Below, in pieces: positions 19,681 through 33,138 of a stretch of DNA of 64,000 nucleotides. This DNA comes from Symsagittifera roscoffensis (Eukaryota; Xenacoelomorpha; Acoela; Convolutidae): assembly GCF_963678635.1 (NCBI RefSeq), contig NC_087065.1:71867345-71931344 (forward strand), written 5' to 3'. The notes beneath the pieces are model-generated. The model worked only from the letters and a program-made list of their open reading frames with translations. It did not search any database and had not been told where the DNA came from. Every line of letters starts with the position of its first letter. Positions within the stretch are counted from its first letter, which is position 1. Made by a program: the position numbers and the translations under genes.

Positions 19681-22450
19681 ATGAGTCTAGACAAGTCAAG
19701 AATACCTAAATGAGGTAATAGCTCTAGGAAATTCATACCTAAAAAGCAAAGAAAAGTAATGACCGACCCTTTTATGGAACGCATCACACAAACCCGGACC
19801 GACAAAGGGGAGACAGTTTCAGGCAGAATGGTTGAAACCAGGAGTCAGAAGTCTTCAGAAGAGCGAAAAGCTATGCTAGCAGTGGAGGTCCATCCGGACC
19901 AGGCCATGAATGAGAACCAGGAAATACATGGACCGGAGGGGAGAGACAGAAGGCTGACGAGTGAATATACTCCGGTAGAACAAGGCCAAGATTTTGGCAT
20001 TTCCACCGGGACATCTCTACTGTCCGACATCTCTACTGAAATTGTGGCAACTAGAAGATCTCCCACAGACAACACCATGATGGCAGGCGTGACGGAGAAA
20101 CAGACAACGTCCTCATCGTTCTCAGAAAGAATGAAGAACACTTTCGGAAACATCTTTCCATTCACCATGGGAGTGGGCACAGGAAATGAAGGTGAATCCC
20201 AGGAGGGAGAAGAGTACGATGAGGGGCAAGTGGACTTTGGATCTCAAGTCAGCCTCAATAGTTCGACCCAGGAGCGTACACCGACAGAGGGACTGGAACC
20301 ATGGACAAATTTGGTGTGGTGAGAACGATAAGCAAAAATGGAAACACATCAGGCCAGTCAAGAGACCTTGCGAGTATGACAAATTCAGAGACGCGAACTG
20401 GGGAGAATAGAAACCTGGGGCTAGGCAACGCATCGGCGGATCCTGAGGTGGATAGTGAAAAAACGTCGAGGCAGAGAATCAAAGCCCGAATCTTGACCAG
20501 CATGAAGCTACCTGGGATCGACAGGGTGACACCGCCTCTAGTGACGCCACTAGTCGAAAACGGAGCATCATTAGTAGAAGCTTTGAACAACATAGTGGGC
20601 AGTATAGGAGAACAAAATGAGTGAGCTAGAAAGAGCAGTCCACATTGAAAGAAAAAGTCTGCGGGAAGAAATAAACCGCAGTAGACAAAAAGTAGGTAGG
20701 AGCGAGAAACGCTTGAAGGAAAGAACTGACGAGCACATAGCGAAGAACTTGTCGCGAATGACAAGAGAAGCGGAACAGAGATAGTTACGCTTAAGAGACG
20801 ACATGGAGAAGTTGAGAATTCAGCAAGAGCAGTTTCTTGGGACTCTTGACACAAAGATAGATGCGATGATGGAGAGGCGAACTCAGGCTATCATGGATAG
20901 GTTGGACGAGCTACTAGGCAGCAAGAGTGGACCAAAAGGAGGGGAACCTAACTCGGAAGGTCCCAGCAGGGAGCCGAAGGTGAACTTCAATGACCATCAA
21001 AGGAGGAGGACATATGGATCCACTAGAGGTAGGGGCAGTTCATCAGGCTATGCCACAAGGGATAATAGAATATTGGGCCCAAACAGTAGAGCAAGTTCAA
21101 CTGGGAACAGACATACCTCAAACGAACGAACGACGCAAGGCACACATGCGACTGGGAGAAGTGATTCCGGTAACAGGGGACATGCGAGCCCAGGGAGGAG
21201 CTATGTGGGTCAAGGGGAAACAGTCACGGTGATTCGGATTGCAGGGATGCACCGAATACAGAGCCCTTAACAAGGTGCGATGATACTCAGGCGGGGCACT
21301 CGAGAGATGCTACGGCAATGGCCACAGCATTTGAACCCCTGAACAGGTCTTTGGAGACATTCCTGACGAGGTTATCGAGAACCAATGAACGCAGTGAGAA
21401 GTCCAGGAGAGTACTTAAGAAACCAAGATGCTATAAAGACGAATCTGATGGCTGTATTGATACCTGGATAGAGGTAATGAAACTGCATTTCGAGGAAGAG
21501 GACTTGTCGGAAAGGCAAGAATGCAGTGCGCTCACCAGTAACTTGGAAGGGACAGCCCTGAACTGTGTCATGGCCAAGAAGCAATATCAGCGAGACACAG
21601 CTGAGAAAATCTTCGAAATCTTGTTAAATCGCTTTGGATCAGGGGTGCAGGGGCACCAGGCATTGATGCGCTTCGAGAAAGGGAGGCAACGAGAACATGA
21701 AACGATAGACAAGTTCCTAGACGACTTGGAAATGCTGAGAAGATGCAGCCATCGGATGAGTACAACAGAAGGATGAACCTGGCAGTAGCCTCGAAATTCA
21801 TCGATGGTGTGAAGAATGATGAACTTCGAACGATGCTAGCAACGCATTACACACCACTATCAACCAATGCGCCAACACCGGAGGAGATGAGGCTCAAGTC
21901 AAAAGAATATCTTTTGTTGAAACCTCCTTCGAGATCTGGATATTATAAGAACAATTATGGCAATTTCAACAACAGACCAGCAAACCAAGGGAACAACTGG
22001 TACAAACCGAGGGATGATATGGACAAGAGACGCTCTTGTGCCAATTGTAGTTCAACGGACCATCATGTGTCAGCATGCGCAACCTACAAACAGGGCATGA
22101 AAGCAATAGGCTTTAGCCTCGAGGACGAAGATGCGTCAGAGGTCGATCATGAAGATTTCATGAGGGGAGTAATTGCAAAATTCGGCCCGAGGTGTTTCTT
22201 TTGCATTTTGGAAGGTAATTTTAAATCGAATTGTCCGCAATTCTGGGATGCTGTAGCAGACATCAAGCATGCAAGGCATGAGGAAGCTTTATCAGGAGTG
22301 AAAGCCAGCAAGGCTCGCCTATTGAGTGAAGCGGAGCCGCGCAGAAAAGACAAAAGACAAACCGCAAGAGCTGGCGATGAAGAAAATGCAAGCGGTAACT
22401 GAAGAGACATACGAACCGGAACCAGTGACTGCGGCCGATGACTTCAAGAT
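19681..22450 (+). pseudogene. gag region of element B (degenerate)
   Basis: The ATG at 19681 matches the start of gag in C, but TGA at 19711 replaces an Arg codon ten codons in. A frameshift near 20290, a ~20-base loss between ATGA repeats near 20612, TAG at about 20782 and further shifts near 21250 and 21740 break the frame. Still recognisable are an acidic N-terminus, a coiled coil (20618-20900), a capsid-like helical region (21318-21860) and two zinc knuckles. The first knuckle (CANC, from 22037) is intact as CX2CX5HX3C. In the second (near 22195) His is replaced by Asn. The product would not be functional as a whole. Confidence 0.85.
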
Positions 22451-24162
22451 TGATTACAGGGCAGTCGCAAGTGATGCTCTAAATAGAGTGCATCAGGAAC
22501 TGGTGACAAAAGAGATCGAACAAAAAGTGAAACTCGAACTGGAAAATGAGAAACTACAGGAGAAAATGAATACCTTCGAGGCGACAGAAGTCGAAGAGAC
22601 AAAGGCACCAAGCAGTTTGAGCATGAAACTTAATGTGATCTCCGGTCAGAGGTTCGGCATGGTGCCGCAAGGAAGCAAAATACAGTCAATAATCTCGGTA
22701 GCAGGACACCAGAAAATCAGAATTCTGAGTGAACCATCGGAGTTCACTTTGATGCATTTGGACACATATGCAGATTATCTGAGGCAGGTGGAGCCACGCA
22801 CTGAGTCAAGAGCTGTGCGAGCACTACTAACAACGGGTGGCCCTCGCATAAAGAAGCTTCATGGACGCTACGTGGAAGTCTATGGGCCGTATCAAGTGAT
22901 GCTGAACGTGGATGGAATCAGTATCTACACAAGGACTTATGTGACAACAGATAGTGACCAAATAGGGCAGATCTATTTGGGTGAGGAGGAACTCAAAGAC
23001 CGAAGGATAGGCCATGACGCCATGATGAAACAAGATGCAGTACACATTGGGTACGAAGCAGATGTGACCGCAGATCTGCTCGACACCAACGGAAAGAAAA
23101 TCGGAGTCACAGTGCTTCTGGACACAGGAGCGGTAGTGAGTGTGATGCCGATAAAAAGTTGGGAAAGAATGGGCTTCACGAGGGAAGATCTAATTCCAAC
23201 GAATCTCCGACTGGCCGCCGCCAATCGAGGAGCGATTTACGTAGCCGGAAGCCGGAAGAACACCAATAAAGGTTCTCCACATGAAGCGACGGTATCTTTG
23301 GATGAACTTCCTGGTAGTAGAGAATTTGGACGACGCCGACCATTTCATCTTGGGCAGAGATTTCGTCGGGAATTTTGACGTTATGATCGAGTTGAACAAC
23401 GGTCTAATAAGGATTAGGAACCCGGATCGGAAGTATGTTAAGAAATCAATTGATAGGATAATAACAGACAAAAACAAGGTACCAATTTTTTTAGACAGAA
23501 AAATAAAACTACAGCCAGCGCAGGCTTTGGTAGCAATTTTTAGGATGAGAAATTTAAATTCGCTAAGTGATAGTAAACAGGTTTGTTTGGTACTGAATCC
23601 AAATAGTCAAAGCTCAGTGATTTTAGGCCGGAGCTTCTCGGTAACGCGAAACGGACTGTGTGTCAGTGTGTTATTGAACACACTGGACACCACGATTTCA
23701 ATCCAGCGTGGAAAGAAGCTTGGTTACGCTTTGTCGATGAGGACCGACTATGAAGAGACACAGAACTTGAAAAAATTTAGTGTGAAAGACTGTCCTTATC
23801 ATGCCAATAAAGAGAAAATTTTAAAAAGAATTAATGAATTAAAATCTATTCATAAATTGTTTTCAATGAAGTCCGACACGGACGACGGCTTATCGAGCTG
23901 CTCGAATTTTCCGGAACGCCCCTCGTCATATGAACTAGAGTCTGACAAACCGGTTTTGCCAGAGATAGAACACTTAAAAAGGAAAATAGGCGAGGGAGAT
24001 TTCGAGCTACTACGAGAGGTTTTAAATCGGAACTCGGATGTATTTTCCAGACATAAGGCGGATATCGGTTGCTGTAATTTTGTCGAACACGAAATCGAAC
24101 TTGAGCAAGGCGCCGTTCCCCATAGGGAAGGCGCAAGACGAATGACGCCACATAAATTGTGA
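22326..24162 (+). pseudogene. Protease region of gag-pol, element B (degenerate)
   Basis: The region has two open segments in different frames (to 23378 and from 23281). It includes an aspartic protease motif LLDTGA with Asp at 23121, a flanking GRDFV-like stretch, and the linker leading to RT. It closes with TGA at 24160-24162, where C has a sense codon after HKL. The protease of retroelements cleaves Gag-Pol. The motif is intact, but the frame shift about 150 bases downstream removes the C-terminal half of the fold. Confidence 0.8.
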
Positions 24163-25420
24163 GCGTGCCGAGCGGAAATAGAAATGTTGGTCGAATACGA
24201 CATGATAGAACCCTCAAAATCGCCATGGGCTTGCGGGGTAGTAATGGCGAAAAAGAAAGGGGGCAGCTTAGGTTTTGTTGCGACTTTCGCTACTTGAACG
24301 CGGTAACGATAAAAGATGCGTACCCGATACCGCGAATAGACGAGAGCCTCTCTAAACTTGGTGATGCCAAGTTCTTCACTACATTGGACTTGGGTTCTGC
24401 CTGCTGGCAGGTCCCGCTGCGGAAGAAGGATAGAGAAAAGACGGGATTCGCGTGTGAGTTGGGGTTGTACCAGTGGAAGAGGATGCCCTTCGGCTTGTGC
24501 AACGCAACGGCCACTTTTCAAAGACTGATGGCTCAGGTTTTGACCAGAGTGACAAAGAAGTACGGGAATCTTGTGATGTGTTACGTGGATGACGGAGTCA
24601 TAGCAACACCGACCCTGGAAGACCACATTGATTGGCTCGATGAGGTCTTTGGATGCATGAAAAGAGCAGGCTTGAAGTGCAAACCATCGAAATGTGAAAT
24701 CCTTAGGGATTCAATCAAGTACCTGGGAAGAATGGTGGACAGGCATGGTGTGAGGCCGGACCCAGAAGCAGTAGAAGCAGTGTTGACATGGAAGGCTCCC
24801 AGAACGGACACACAGCTCCTGAGCTTCCTAGGATTTGCCAACTACTACCGTGAGTTCATAAAAGGATATGCAGACAAGGTATATCCTATGCAGAAGCTGA
24901 TGCGCAAGAAAGGGAAAAAGTTCGATTGGAACGATGAAGCACAAGTTGCCTTCGAGAACATAAAGGGGGAACTGTGCGAAGCGCCAGTGCTAGGCATGCC
25001 TACAGAAAAGGGTATGTATGTTCTTGACACAGACGCATCGGTAGTAGCCATCTCAGGAATATTGCATCAGGAGCAAGAATGGAATGGAAGAACGGTTCTC
25101 CGTCCCATTGCATACGGCAGCAAGGTCTTGAGTGACACTGAGATGAAATATGGTGCACCAAAAGCAGAAATGGTTGCAGTAGTCACATTTGTGGAAAATA
25201 CCGCGCATACTTGGGAAGCGCTCCCTTTAAGTTACGCGTAGACAACAGAGCGTTATCCTGGTTGAAGACCTATTCAATGGATCGGATCAGAGTTATATTG
25301 GTAGATGGAAAGTAAGATTGGATGGCTACCACATGATAATCGAGCACAGGATGCGTGATAAACACCAGAATGCTGACAACCTCAGCAAGAAAACTGAGTT
25401 CTATGAAAGATTGCAACAGA
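24163..25420 (+). pseudogene. Reverse transcriptase and RNase H of element B (degenerate)
   Basis: RT homology starts right after the TGA at 24160. One base lost from a G run near 24259 (five G against six in C) shifts the frame. From there RT is open, with the FCCDFRYLNAV region, the TTLDLGS motif and YVDD at about 24582, followed by Gly instead of Val. RNase H follows, but a base lost near 25199 and a 5-base duplication (GGATC) near 25280 disrupt it. The LDTDAS and AEM motifs are still readable. Confidence 0.85.
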
Positions 25421-26843
25421 AGCAAGCCAATCAGGCAGAAATAAAGGAAGGATTCTCGTTTCTGGACACAGAAACTTACGAAGCGCTTCCCTTAACGAGA
25501 TGGATGGACAAGTCTGGACATCCAATTCCAGGACATCCTGAGTTACCTGTAGAGAAAGCAGCCGAGATAAAGATCCTATCCAAAGGGGACCCGGTCCCCT
25601 TGGATATGTTACTGCGCTCAAACCTGGTCCAGCAAGAACTCTCTCGCATGAACATAAACAGCATCTCATTATTGCATAAAACGGTGCAGGTCACACCGCA
25701 AGTGATGCGGATGCTGGGTGGGTTGTTAGAAAGAGAAGTGACCAGAGATGACCCCGAGTGGGCAGCAGCAGTGGCATCACTGACAGTCAGGGAGAAGGTG
25801 AAGATCATGCCGTCCAGACGACAACACGAAGAGAACGAGAGGGATTGTAGGACAATAGTTCAGCAACTAGTATCCTCAATACCACACGAGGTTTTAACCA
25901 GTACTTCTTACGGACGGAAAGAGCAGGGGAGCAATACGCGAAGGAAAACCGTTACCTTTGTGGACCAGGACAAAAAAGGTGAAAATATAGAACAAACCCT
26001 GGTGCAAGATTGTTTGTCCGGGGAGACGAACGATGAGAAGAGCCAGCGAGTACAAGATCAACACCCGGGACAAGGAAGTTTGTCCGGGGTGTCTGATGTA
26101 GACGAGGAAATTCCTGATGGGAAACAGGACCTGGAGAACAAAGTTTTGTCCGGGGAGTTCAGATGGATGAGAAGAGAACAAAGAACTGACCCAGGAGGTG
26201 GTGCAGACTCCGTCGCAGACTCTTCAACAGATGACAACTCCCGAAACTCAAGAATTGACACCTACTCAGAGAGGAACTCGAGCTGAATATCGGAACTGTC
26301 GGAATTATCAATCCACACACTACTAGTGGAAACTCGAGCAAGGGATCTGGATAGAGAGGTATACCAGGACCCTGATAGTGATCGCTACCTCATACCAGGT
26401 GAAAGAGTCTTTGATAACGCAGCGGATGATCTGGAGACAATAGCGGTATCGAAACGTTCGATGAGTCTGTTGCCGCAAAAGAGGTAGTCAGGACCGATCT
26501 TCAGCCATTCGAACAAGAAACACAGCCATTGGCAAAGATCTGGTGCGTTAAGATGGAAGAGGATACGCATCAGCCCAATGAGCTGAATAGTCAGATGAGG
26601 GTCATGAAGACGTACTTGAAGGCGAGATACAGACCCTCGGATCTTCTAAGGGCGCCGAGAAATGACCGCATGACAAGCAACCTGAAAAAGTGGATCGAGA
26701 ATGGTTCTCCGGACAAAGGGGACCTTGAGGAAGACAGTTACCGTATCCTGAGACAGTATTTCATGCAGAAAGAGGGAAGGTCGGGATTGTGGCTTGCAAG
26801 AGAAGAGATGAAGACAAAGTCCTATACAAGTATAACGCGATAG
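25318..26843 (+). pseudogene. RNase H-integrase linker of element B, with GTCCGGGGAG motifs (degenerate)
   Basis: This is a long charged linker, open at 25318-26286 and 26529-26843 and otherwise broken. Exact motif copies are at 26016-26025 and 26148-26157, and a one-mismatch copy is at 26082-26091. All encode LSG(E/V). The middle copy is preceded by a near-complementary arm (26062-26073), giving a potential 12-pair hairpin with one mismatch. Confidence 0.75.
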
Positions 26844-27723
26844 TGTTGCCGCAACTCTATCAGACAGAACTATTGTTCAGGTCGCATGATCAGATGGGCC
26901 ATCAGGGGATCGACAAAGTGTATCAGAGGATCCTGAAGCGCTTTGAATGAAAAAGGCATGCGAGAAGTGGGTAACAGCATGTCTGTCATGCCAACAGGTC
27001 AAGGATCCAAGGAAATTGCGATTTCCCTTGCAATCGATCGAGTCGTCTGAATTCAACGAGGTGGTGCAGATAGATCACCAAAAGATATGCATGACAGATA
27101 GTGGTTATAATCAGGTATTGGTCATGATAGATAACTTCACGAAGTATGCAGAGGCCGTGTCCTGCATAACTGCCTCGGCGGAAGAGACGTGCGACCACCT
27201 GTTCAATACGTGGATAGCGAGACACGGTTGTCCGATGACGTTTCAATCGGATAACGGAACAGCTTTCGTAGGAGAACTCACGAAAGAGCTAATGAGACGC
27301 TCACAAGTTGCTCAAGCTCACTCCACGACATACCATCCACAGACAAATGGCTTAGTGGAAAGGCAGAATCGAACGTTAGTGACGATGCTGAGGGTATATT
27401 GTTCCAGGTACATTACCGATTGGGACAGATATCTTCCACAGGTGATGGGAGCTTACAATATCACACAACATTCCACCACCGGAGTTAGCCCACATATGAT
27501 GCTGACTGGGCACGAGAAGTCCTTGCCCTTGACTTTCTTCTACCCAGAGTATGAGGGGAAGAAGACGTCACCACAGGTCTATGTGAGGGATGTAATTAGA
27601 CTTCAGCAAAAGTTGAACGACTTGTGTAGACAAAATACTCAGCAAGCACAGGCAAGGCAGAGGAAAAGATTAGATAAGAAAGCAGCTGGTGCAAAAACTT
27701 ACTCGGTAGGAGATTACGTATGA
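26844..27723 (+). pseudogene. Integrase of element B (degenerate)
   Basis: The HHCC region begins upstream near 26880 but TGA at 26947 interrupts it. The core is open from 26947, with the catalytic acids retained: Asp at 27073 (QIDHQ), Asp at 27250 (QSDNG) and Glu at 27358. The frame ends at TGA 27721-27723, where C has a Trp codon (YVWVFQ). Confidence 0.85.
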
Positions 27724-28562
27724 GTATTTTAGAATTTCATACCACCGAAAGGAACGAAAAAGCTTTTAAAAAAGTGGAGGGGACCCTTCATGATTACGGA
27801 GGTGCACCAGGAGGGACGCTTTTATAGACTGAGTACTGGCCGAGCCGCTCATTACGAAAACATTAAGCCACACAATTCATCGACAGAGGACTGGTGTATA
27901 CCTGCAGACGTGGAAGAAAAAGATTATCTAACGATGGACCCTGCTTGTGAGGTCAATGAGAAGGGCACCAGGGAAAAGAACGATGGAAATGAGGTCAAAG
28001 AGGAAGGAACAAGTACACCACTGGACCTGGACCCAAATGACGTGATTGAAGCGGACGATGAAATTTTACCCTACGCGGAGGAAGACTGGCAGGACCCTGA
28101 ACAAAGGGAGGTTCCTAAGAACTTGGAACCGGATCTTCCGTTCACGATACAGACTCGTCAGAATGATAGAACAAGATCCAAGAAGAAATATAACCCTTAC
28201 GGCGACGATTTTGTAGTGGACAGGATAGATTTAAAGAAGACAGGGGAAGAAGTAGTGGGTCTAGAAGAAATAACTGTGTCACAGGACATTGACATAGTCG
28301 ATGATCACGACGATGAGTGGGTCGATGACCGGTCTAAACCCGAGGTAGAATTCGACGACGAGCAACAGCAATCGTATAAACAAGACTTGACGAACCTGCG
28401 TGTCTTGGAATGGCTGAACAAAATGACGTCGGACCAAAAGAGACCAGTGTCACGATTCAAGATGTAGATCGTGAAAGCATAAAATACATGATAACCGAAC
28501 GAGAAGAACCTTCCTGGGCTGTCCAGGAGGGGCGACTACTCATTCCGGCTTCCAATCTCGGT
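27724..28562 (+). pseudogene. Pol C-terminal extension of element B, truncated before the macro-like domain
   Basis: The GPY/F-like region (near 27772-27800) and the acidic linker are readable to about 28467, with the last homology to C (IPASNL) at about 28560. The next ~230 codons present in C, including the macro-like domain and an internal GTCCGGGGAG motif, are deleted. The sequence jumps directly into the pol-ORF2 spacer. Confidence 0.8.
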
Positions 28563-28754
28563 TGACCGAATGATTTTAACAATTTTTAGGATCAAAATCT
28601 TTTTATCTGACTGTTTTAAATAAATTTTTAACGAAGTTAAGGTAAAACCGACAAGTGTGATATTCATGACCTCTTTTCTAGATCCTGATTGATCATTTAA
28701 TTGCTCACTTGAGTCAAAACCTTGAATCAAATCGAATCCAAACCTGAAAAGAGA
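28563..28754 (+). other. pol-ORF2 spacer of element B with acceptor-like site
   Basis: The AT-rich spacer contains CTCTTTTCTAG followed by ATC, with AG at 28680-28681, 73 bases before the ORF2 ATG at 28755. The same arrangement is in C. Confidence 0.5.
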
Positions 28755-30230
28755 ATGGATAATTTCAACTTGGATGAATTGATGGACCTGGCAGAGGCAT
28801 ATGTAGGACCGATGGTAGATGCGATCTATCGTCGGCTAATGGATCGAGACTTCGCTCTGGAGACCCCAGAGGTAGTCATGTTGCTGACCGCCCTGATAAA
28901 CATCTTGGGGCATGACAACCGTGGGGACCGCCCCACGGAAGTTCTATTGATGGCAGCATATGGAGAAAGGGGAGTACTAGACCGCCCGAACATGAGAGTG
29001 ATGAGGTGGAGAAACGGGGCTCTCTCAGGGAGTGACTTGGCGAATAGGATAAGTGACTTGGAGAATAAGTTCTAGGACTTATCAACCAGGTGAAATGCCT
29101 TCGCCCTCCAAGCCCAAGCCTGGGCTGAGGAGAATGCATCAAGAGATGCATCAAGGATGAAGTGACTAAGACCATGCTCATTACGGAGGACGACAGAGAC
29201 ATGTGGAAGAAATTGTTTGAAGACTGCAACAAGAAGAAGGGTGAAGAAATTGAGCGCTTGAGGCGCGACTACAAGGAGCGATCGGAACGGGTTGCATTGA
29301 CTACAGCCGTGGAAAAAGTGATACCTGCAAGGAGTATTCCTCGTGGACGGTCCCCGATGGAGCTCTTGACGCCTCGAGAGATGAGTCAGACAACGGAAAC
29401 GAGACCCCCGACAACTACAGGTCGAGTGACGATCCCGGATCCGAGTGACACCTTGGGTGACCCAGTCGTGGGACAAACGGTGAGGAAGCTGATAGAGACA
29501 ATGGACGACTAGTCGCCAACAAGAATGCGCCAGGTTCCCGGGTGACTGCACCCTATGGAACGATCGACGATACGGGCAGAGTACGACTCTCCCAAAGCGT
29601 GATGACCAGACAGGGAGTTAGCGACACAACGCCCTCAATGGGAAGCTCTAAGGTCCCAGAGAGGAGGATACGAAAGATGCCGGCGAAGAAAGTGTCACTT
29701 GTAATAGATGTACAGAAGAACAATCAGTTGAAGTATAACTTCACAGGAGTTCCAGAGGCGGATTCGAGAGCTTGCTTCAATCGAGCGACCTGGAACCCGG
29801 CAGTGAACCTGCAGCAACCACCGCTGGGGACATCACATCTGATACTGGGAGATAGCTTAGTCAGAGTACTCTCGAACTTGAGAACCTCTTGGGTCACCAC
29901 GGTGATGGCCTTCGGAGGCGCGACCATAGCCCAGTTATTTTGGATGGTGGAGTTGATGAACCCAGGGAGAATCCCTAATATAATGATCCTAGTGGGGACA
30001 AATAAGATCTCGAGAAGCTCGGATGAGGAGGAAGCACTATGGGAATCAATGATGGTGTGCTTGTTTACTAGTCTCTGGCAGAATTTCAATTGCGCGGTAT
30101 TGACCGTTTGCACTGTGCCAATGAATGCGAGGAGTTTGACTGCGACAGGGAGAAGGCACAACGAAGGAGTAGTCAGGTGGAATAACATCCTAAGGAATCT
30201 CGCAAGTCGGAATGCCGGAAGGATGATCCT
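28755..30230 (+). pseudogene. ORF2 part 1 of element B: coiled coil and truncated SGNH domain
   Basis: The ATG at 28755 aligns with ORF2 of C. The N-terminal domain is open to about 29075, then interrupted by small indels near 29060-29160 and 29500-29545. The SGNH domain keeps block I (GDSLVRVL) and block II, but block III reads GTNK instead of GTND. A ~3.9 kb deletion beginning near 30229 removes block V with the catalytic Asp/His. The hydrolase would be inactive. Confidence 0.85.
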
Positions 30231-33138
30231 CCATTCTGAAAGTGGGTCTCAACCGACCATTGATGCGGGAAGTCCTCGACAAGCTTGATGAGTGTGAAGG
30301 GAGATTGAGTGAGTCGTTGATTGACTCAACCACTGACGAAAGTGAGGTGAACTCTCCCATCAAGATGACACCGCAGGAGGATAAAGGAGAGGTGGTGTAT
30401 CTGTCAAGGACCAGGAAAGGAACGATGCGATCGAAACTGGTGATTGATGAAGATCAACGAGATGAAGATGAAATTTGGCAGCAAAGTGATACCGAGGAGA
30501 GCAGGAAAAACGAAGGTGGATTCGGAGATATCGATAAGAGCTGTCAATTCAGCGAAAAGAAAACGAGTCGAAGAGGTCATGGATTTGGGACAAGGTGATT
30601 ATCAGTTGCCTGGCACGGACAGAATGTTAACTGATGTAGCAATGACGCCACCCATTCTCATGGCAGGGATAAAGTCAACAGGTTACAAATCCAAAAGGAG
30701 TGACCGCACTCTGACTGGAGCAACCTTGGAAATGGAGATACTCAGCCAATGTGGAGAAAGTACCATGAAAGATTTTAAACCGTCTCCCATGAACCACGGA
30801 AAGGGAAGTGTCACAGGACAACTAGTAACAGTGGAGTATAACCGACTGACAGTGTCGGAGACTGTGTCAATAGATGAACTCGCCGGTGGATACATGGAGA
30901 TGTTGGAATACCGAAACTCGGCTAGAGGATATGTGATGGCTCTTGAAGACAAGAGTGCCATGGAAGGTTATCTGGGGACGATGTTGCAAGGCACCACCCT
31001 CAAGCAGAAGGCATACGGGATTTTAGCGTCGTCTGACATACAGGCAGAGACGATGGAGCAGTTGGTGAGCATTCCATGGAAAGCAGTGGTATTAAGGTAT
31101 TTCGAAGAAGAAATACATGCTCTCGTGGCAGTACCTTACGTAAGAACAGAGTTACAACTCAGGTTCGCCTGGTGCATGATGGGACTGACTCGCGAGGAAT
31201 ATGAATCAGAAGAAAGGAAGAGGTCAAAAGAGGAGACTAATCCGCAGACCAAGTTGGTACTAGTCTTGGAAGAAAAGGTGACTGCACCTTCCCTGCCAAA
31301 ATCCGACAAACGAGTGGAGTTTGGATTGGGATTCTCAGATGAATTACTGAGAACGAGCTTGATGGTAGTGTGGGAACTGATGAGACCATCATGGTGTCCT
31401 AGTCCCAATGCTGACTCGATACTACGAGTGACACAAGACGTGCAGAGGGAACTAAACGCAGACTGTAATCTGCGTGACCTGAACATCATATATAATGTGA
31501 TGACAACAGCCTCTAGGAGCAACGGGGAAAACAAAGTGGAGTTGCCTGGCTGGGGACCAGAAGACTGGGTCAAACCTGGTAGCTGTCTGGCAGAAGTCTG
31601 TGGACTGGAAGACCACGTTTGTGGAAGTCTGGATTGCGTGAAAACCCTAGAGAGACAACACAAGCAGTTGACGATATTGTTTGGGAACGTTATGATGAAA
31701 GCAAGGACGGAAACGGAACTGATCGCAGATTGCCATGGAGGAACCGATGTGAATCTAGTGACTGCACTAGGATTCTACAGCATGTTTGGTTCTTTAGAGT
31801 CACTATTGAATCTAAAACAGAAACATGAGATGGTCACAGCCATAAGTGTGGAAGTGTTCCCAGGAGTTTTGCAAACTGAGCAAAAGCACATAGGAAAATG
31901 GAGGGAAGCGATCGAGGCGGAAATGAACATCCGACACAGTGAAACTTATTTTAGACCATCAGGAGCACGATATTTGGTGGGCCTGACATTTGCTCCAATG
32001 TGCAAGAGCAGATACCCGGTGCATTTTGTAGCTGTGGATGTAAAGAGTACGAGAACTATCGTGGATCAAGCCTTCTCAGTGCCAAAGTGTGTGAGACTAA
32101 CGAGAATGTCGGAGAAATCTTACGAGTTACTGTGTAAAATGTTCTCAGCAGTTCCAGAGAGAACAAAGGAGGAGTTGGAGTCAATACTGGGAAGGAAGTT
32201 CATGGGATACGTGAGTGGGAACTTCAGTGACTTTGAGAGACAGAAACAAAGAGGATCAACAGTTACATATTACAATACAGTAGACGAGAATGATGAAGTC
32301 CACCGAGTGATGATGGAAGTGGAACCATTACTGGAAGCTTCGGGAAAGCGTAATTGGAGGAGCATCATGTTGACACATGATGAGTTTCCCTGCCACTGCT
32401 TGCTGCAAACATAGTGGTATCCCGTGCGTAGTAATCTGGTGTTGATCTGGAACTCTGGAGAGCTGCTCTCCATGGGTTTACCAGACTCATCACGGCCCAT
32501 AACAATAGTGATAGTGGGAGTTATGATGGCGATAAGGTGGGTGGAGGCTCATGTGAGAGAGAACAATAGACAGGAGGCGCCAACGCGAGAACAATTGCTG
32601 AAGTTGAATTGTCTAAAAGATTTAGATCTTTTTGAGACAACGTGCAAGATTCTGAACATTCCTATGGATGTAAAAAAAGATATGGGCAAGAAGACGACTG
32701 ATGCCATGGTTTAGAGCCAACATGACTGCATGGTTGTATGAGTATGCAAAAAAGCATATGTCGAAGCACGGCAGAGTGTACAGTGGATATCAGCTGGGCA
32801 TTGAGGCAGGAGCTTTCAAGCGAGCTTTCGCGACTCATCGAAATGCCTTGACCACCGCGGTGAAGAGAATTTCCAGGACAAGTGAACGTAGTGGAAAGAA
32901 AAAAGAAGAGATGTTGAAGGAAGATTTGGAGAAAAACGTGACGTTGTGTCTCCACAACAGCTTCTGCAGGAAGAGAGAATCTAACGTGGATCCCCTACCT
33001 TGTTGTAAACAGAGGGTAGAAGAGCAGAAGTGTTGGAGGACTGCTTCCAACAGCGTCAGAATAGCTAACGATTTGTTGCAAGACACAGAAACTGAAAGTT
33101 CAGAGTCAATGTCACAGGAGGAGGAGACGGAACATTGA
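30231..33138 (+). pseudogene. ORF2 part 2 of element B: C-terminal half (degenerate, internally deleted)
   Basis: The segment resumes homology with C after the large deletion, with frameshifts around 30440-30600. A long open stretch at 30444-32414 carries the region of unknown function. It lacks ~180 codons near 31236 by an in-frame deletion but keeps the CX4CX6CX4C motif (31584-31637). Frame breaks near 32405-32425 and 32690-32705 separate the tail (32701-33138), which has the PWFRA, THRNA and LHNSFC segments and ends at TGA 33136-33138. Confidence 0.82.
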
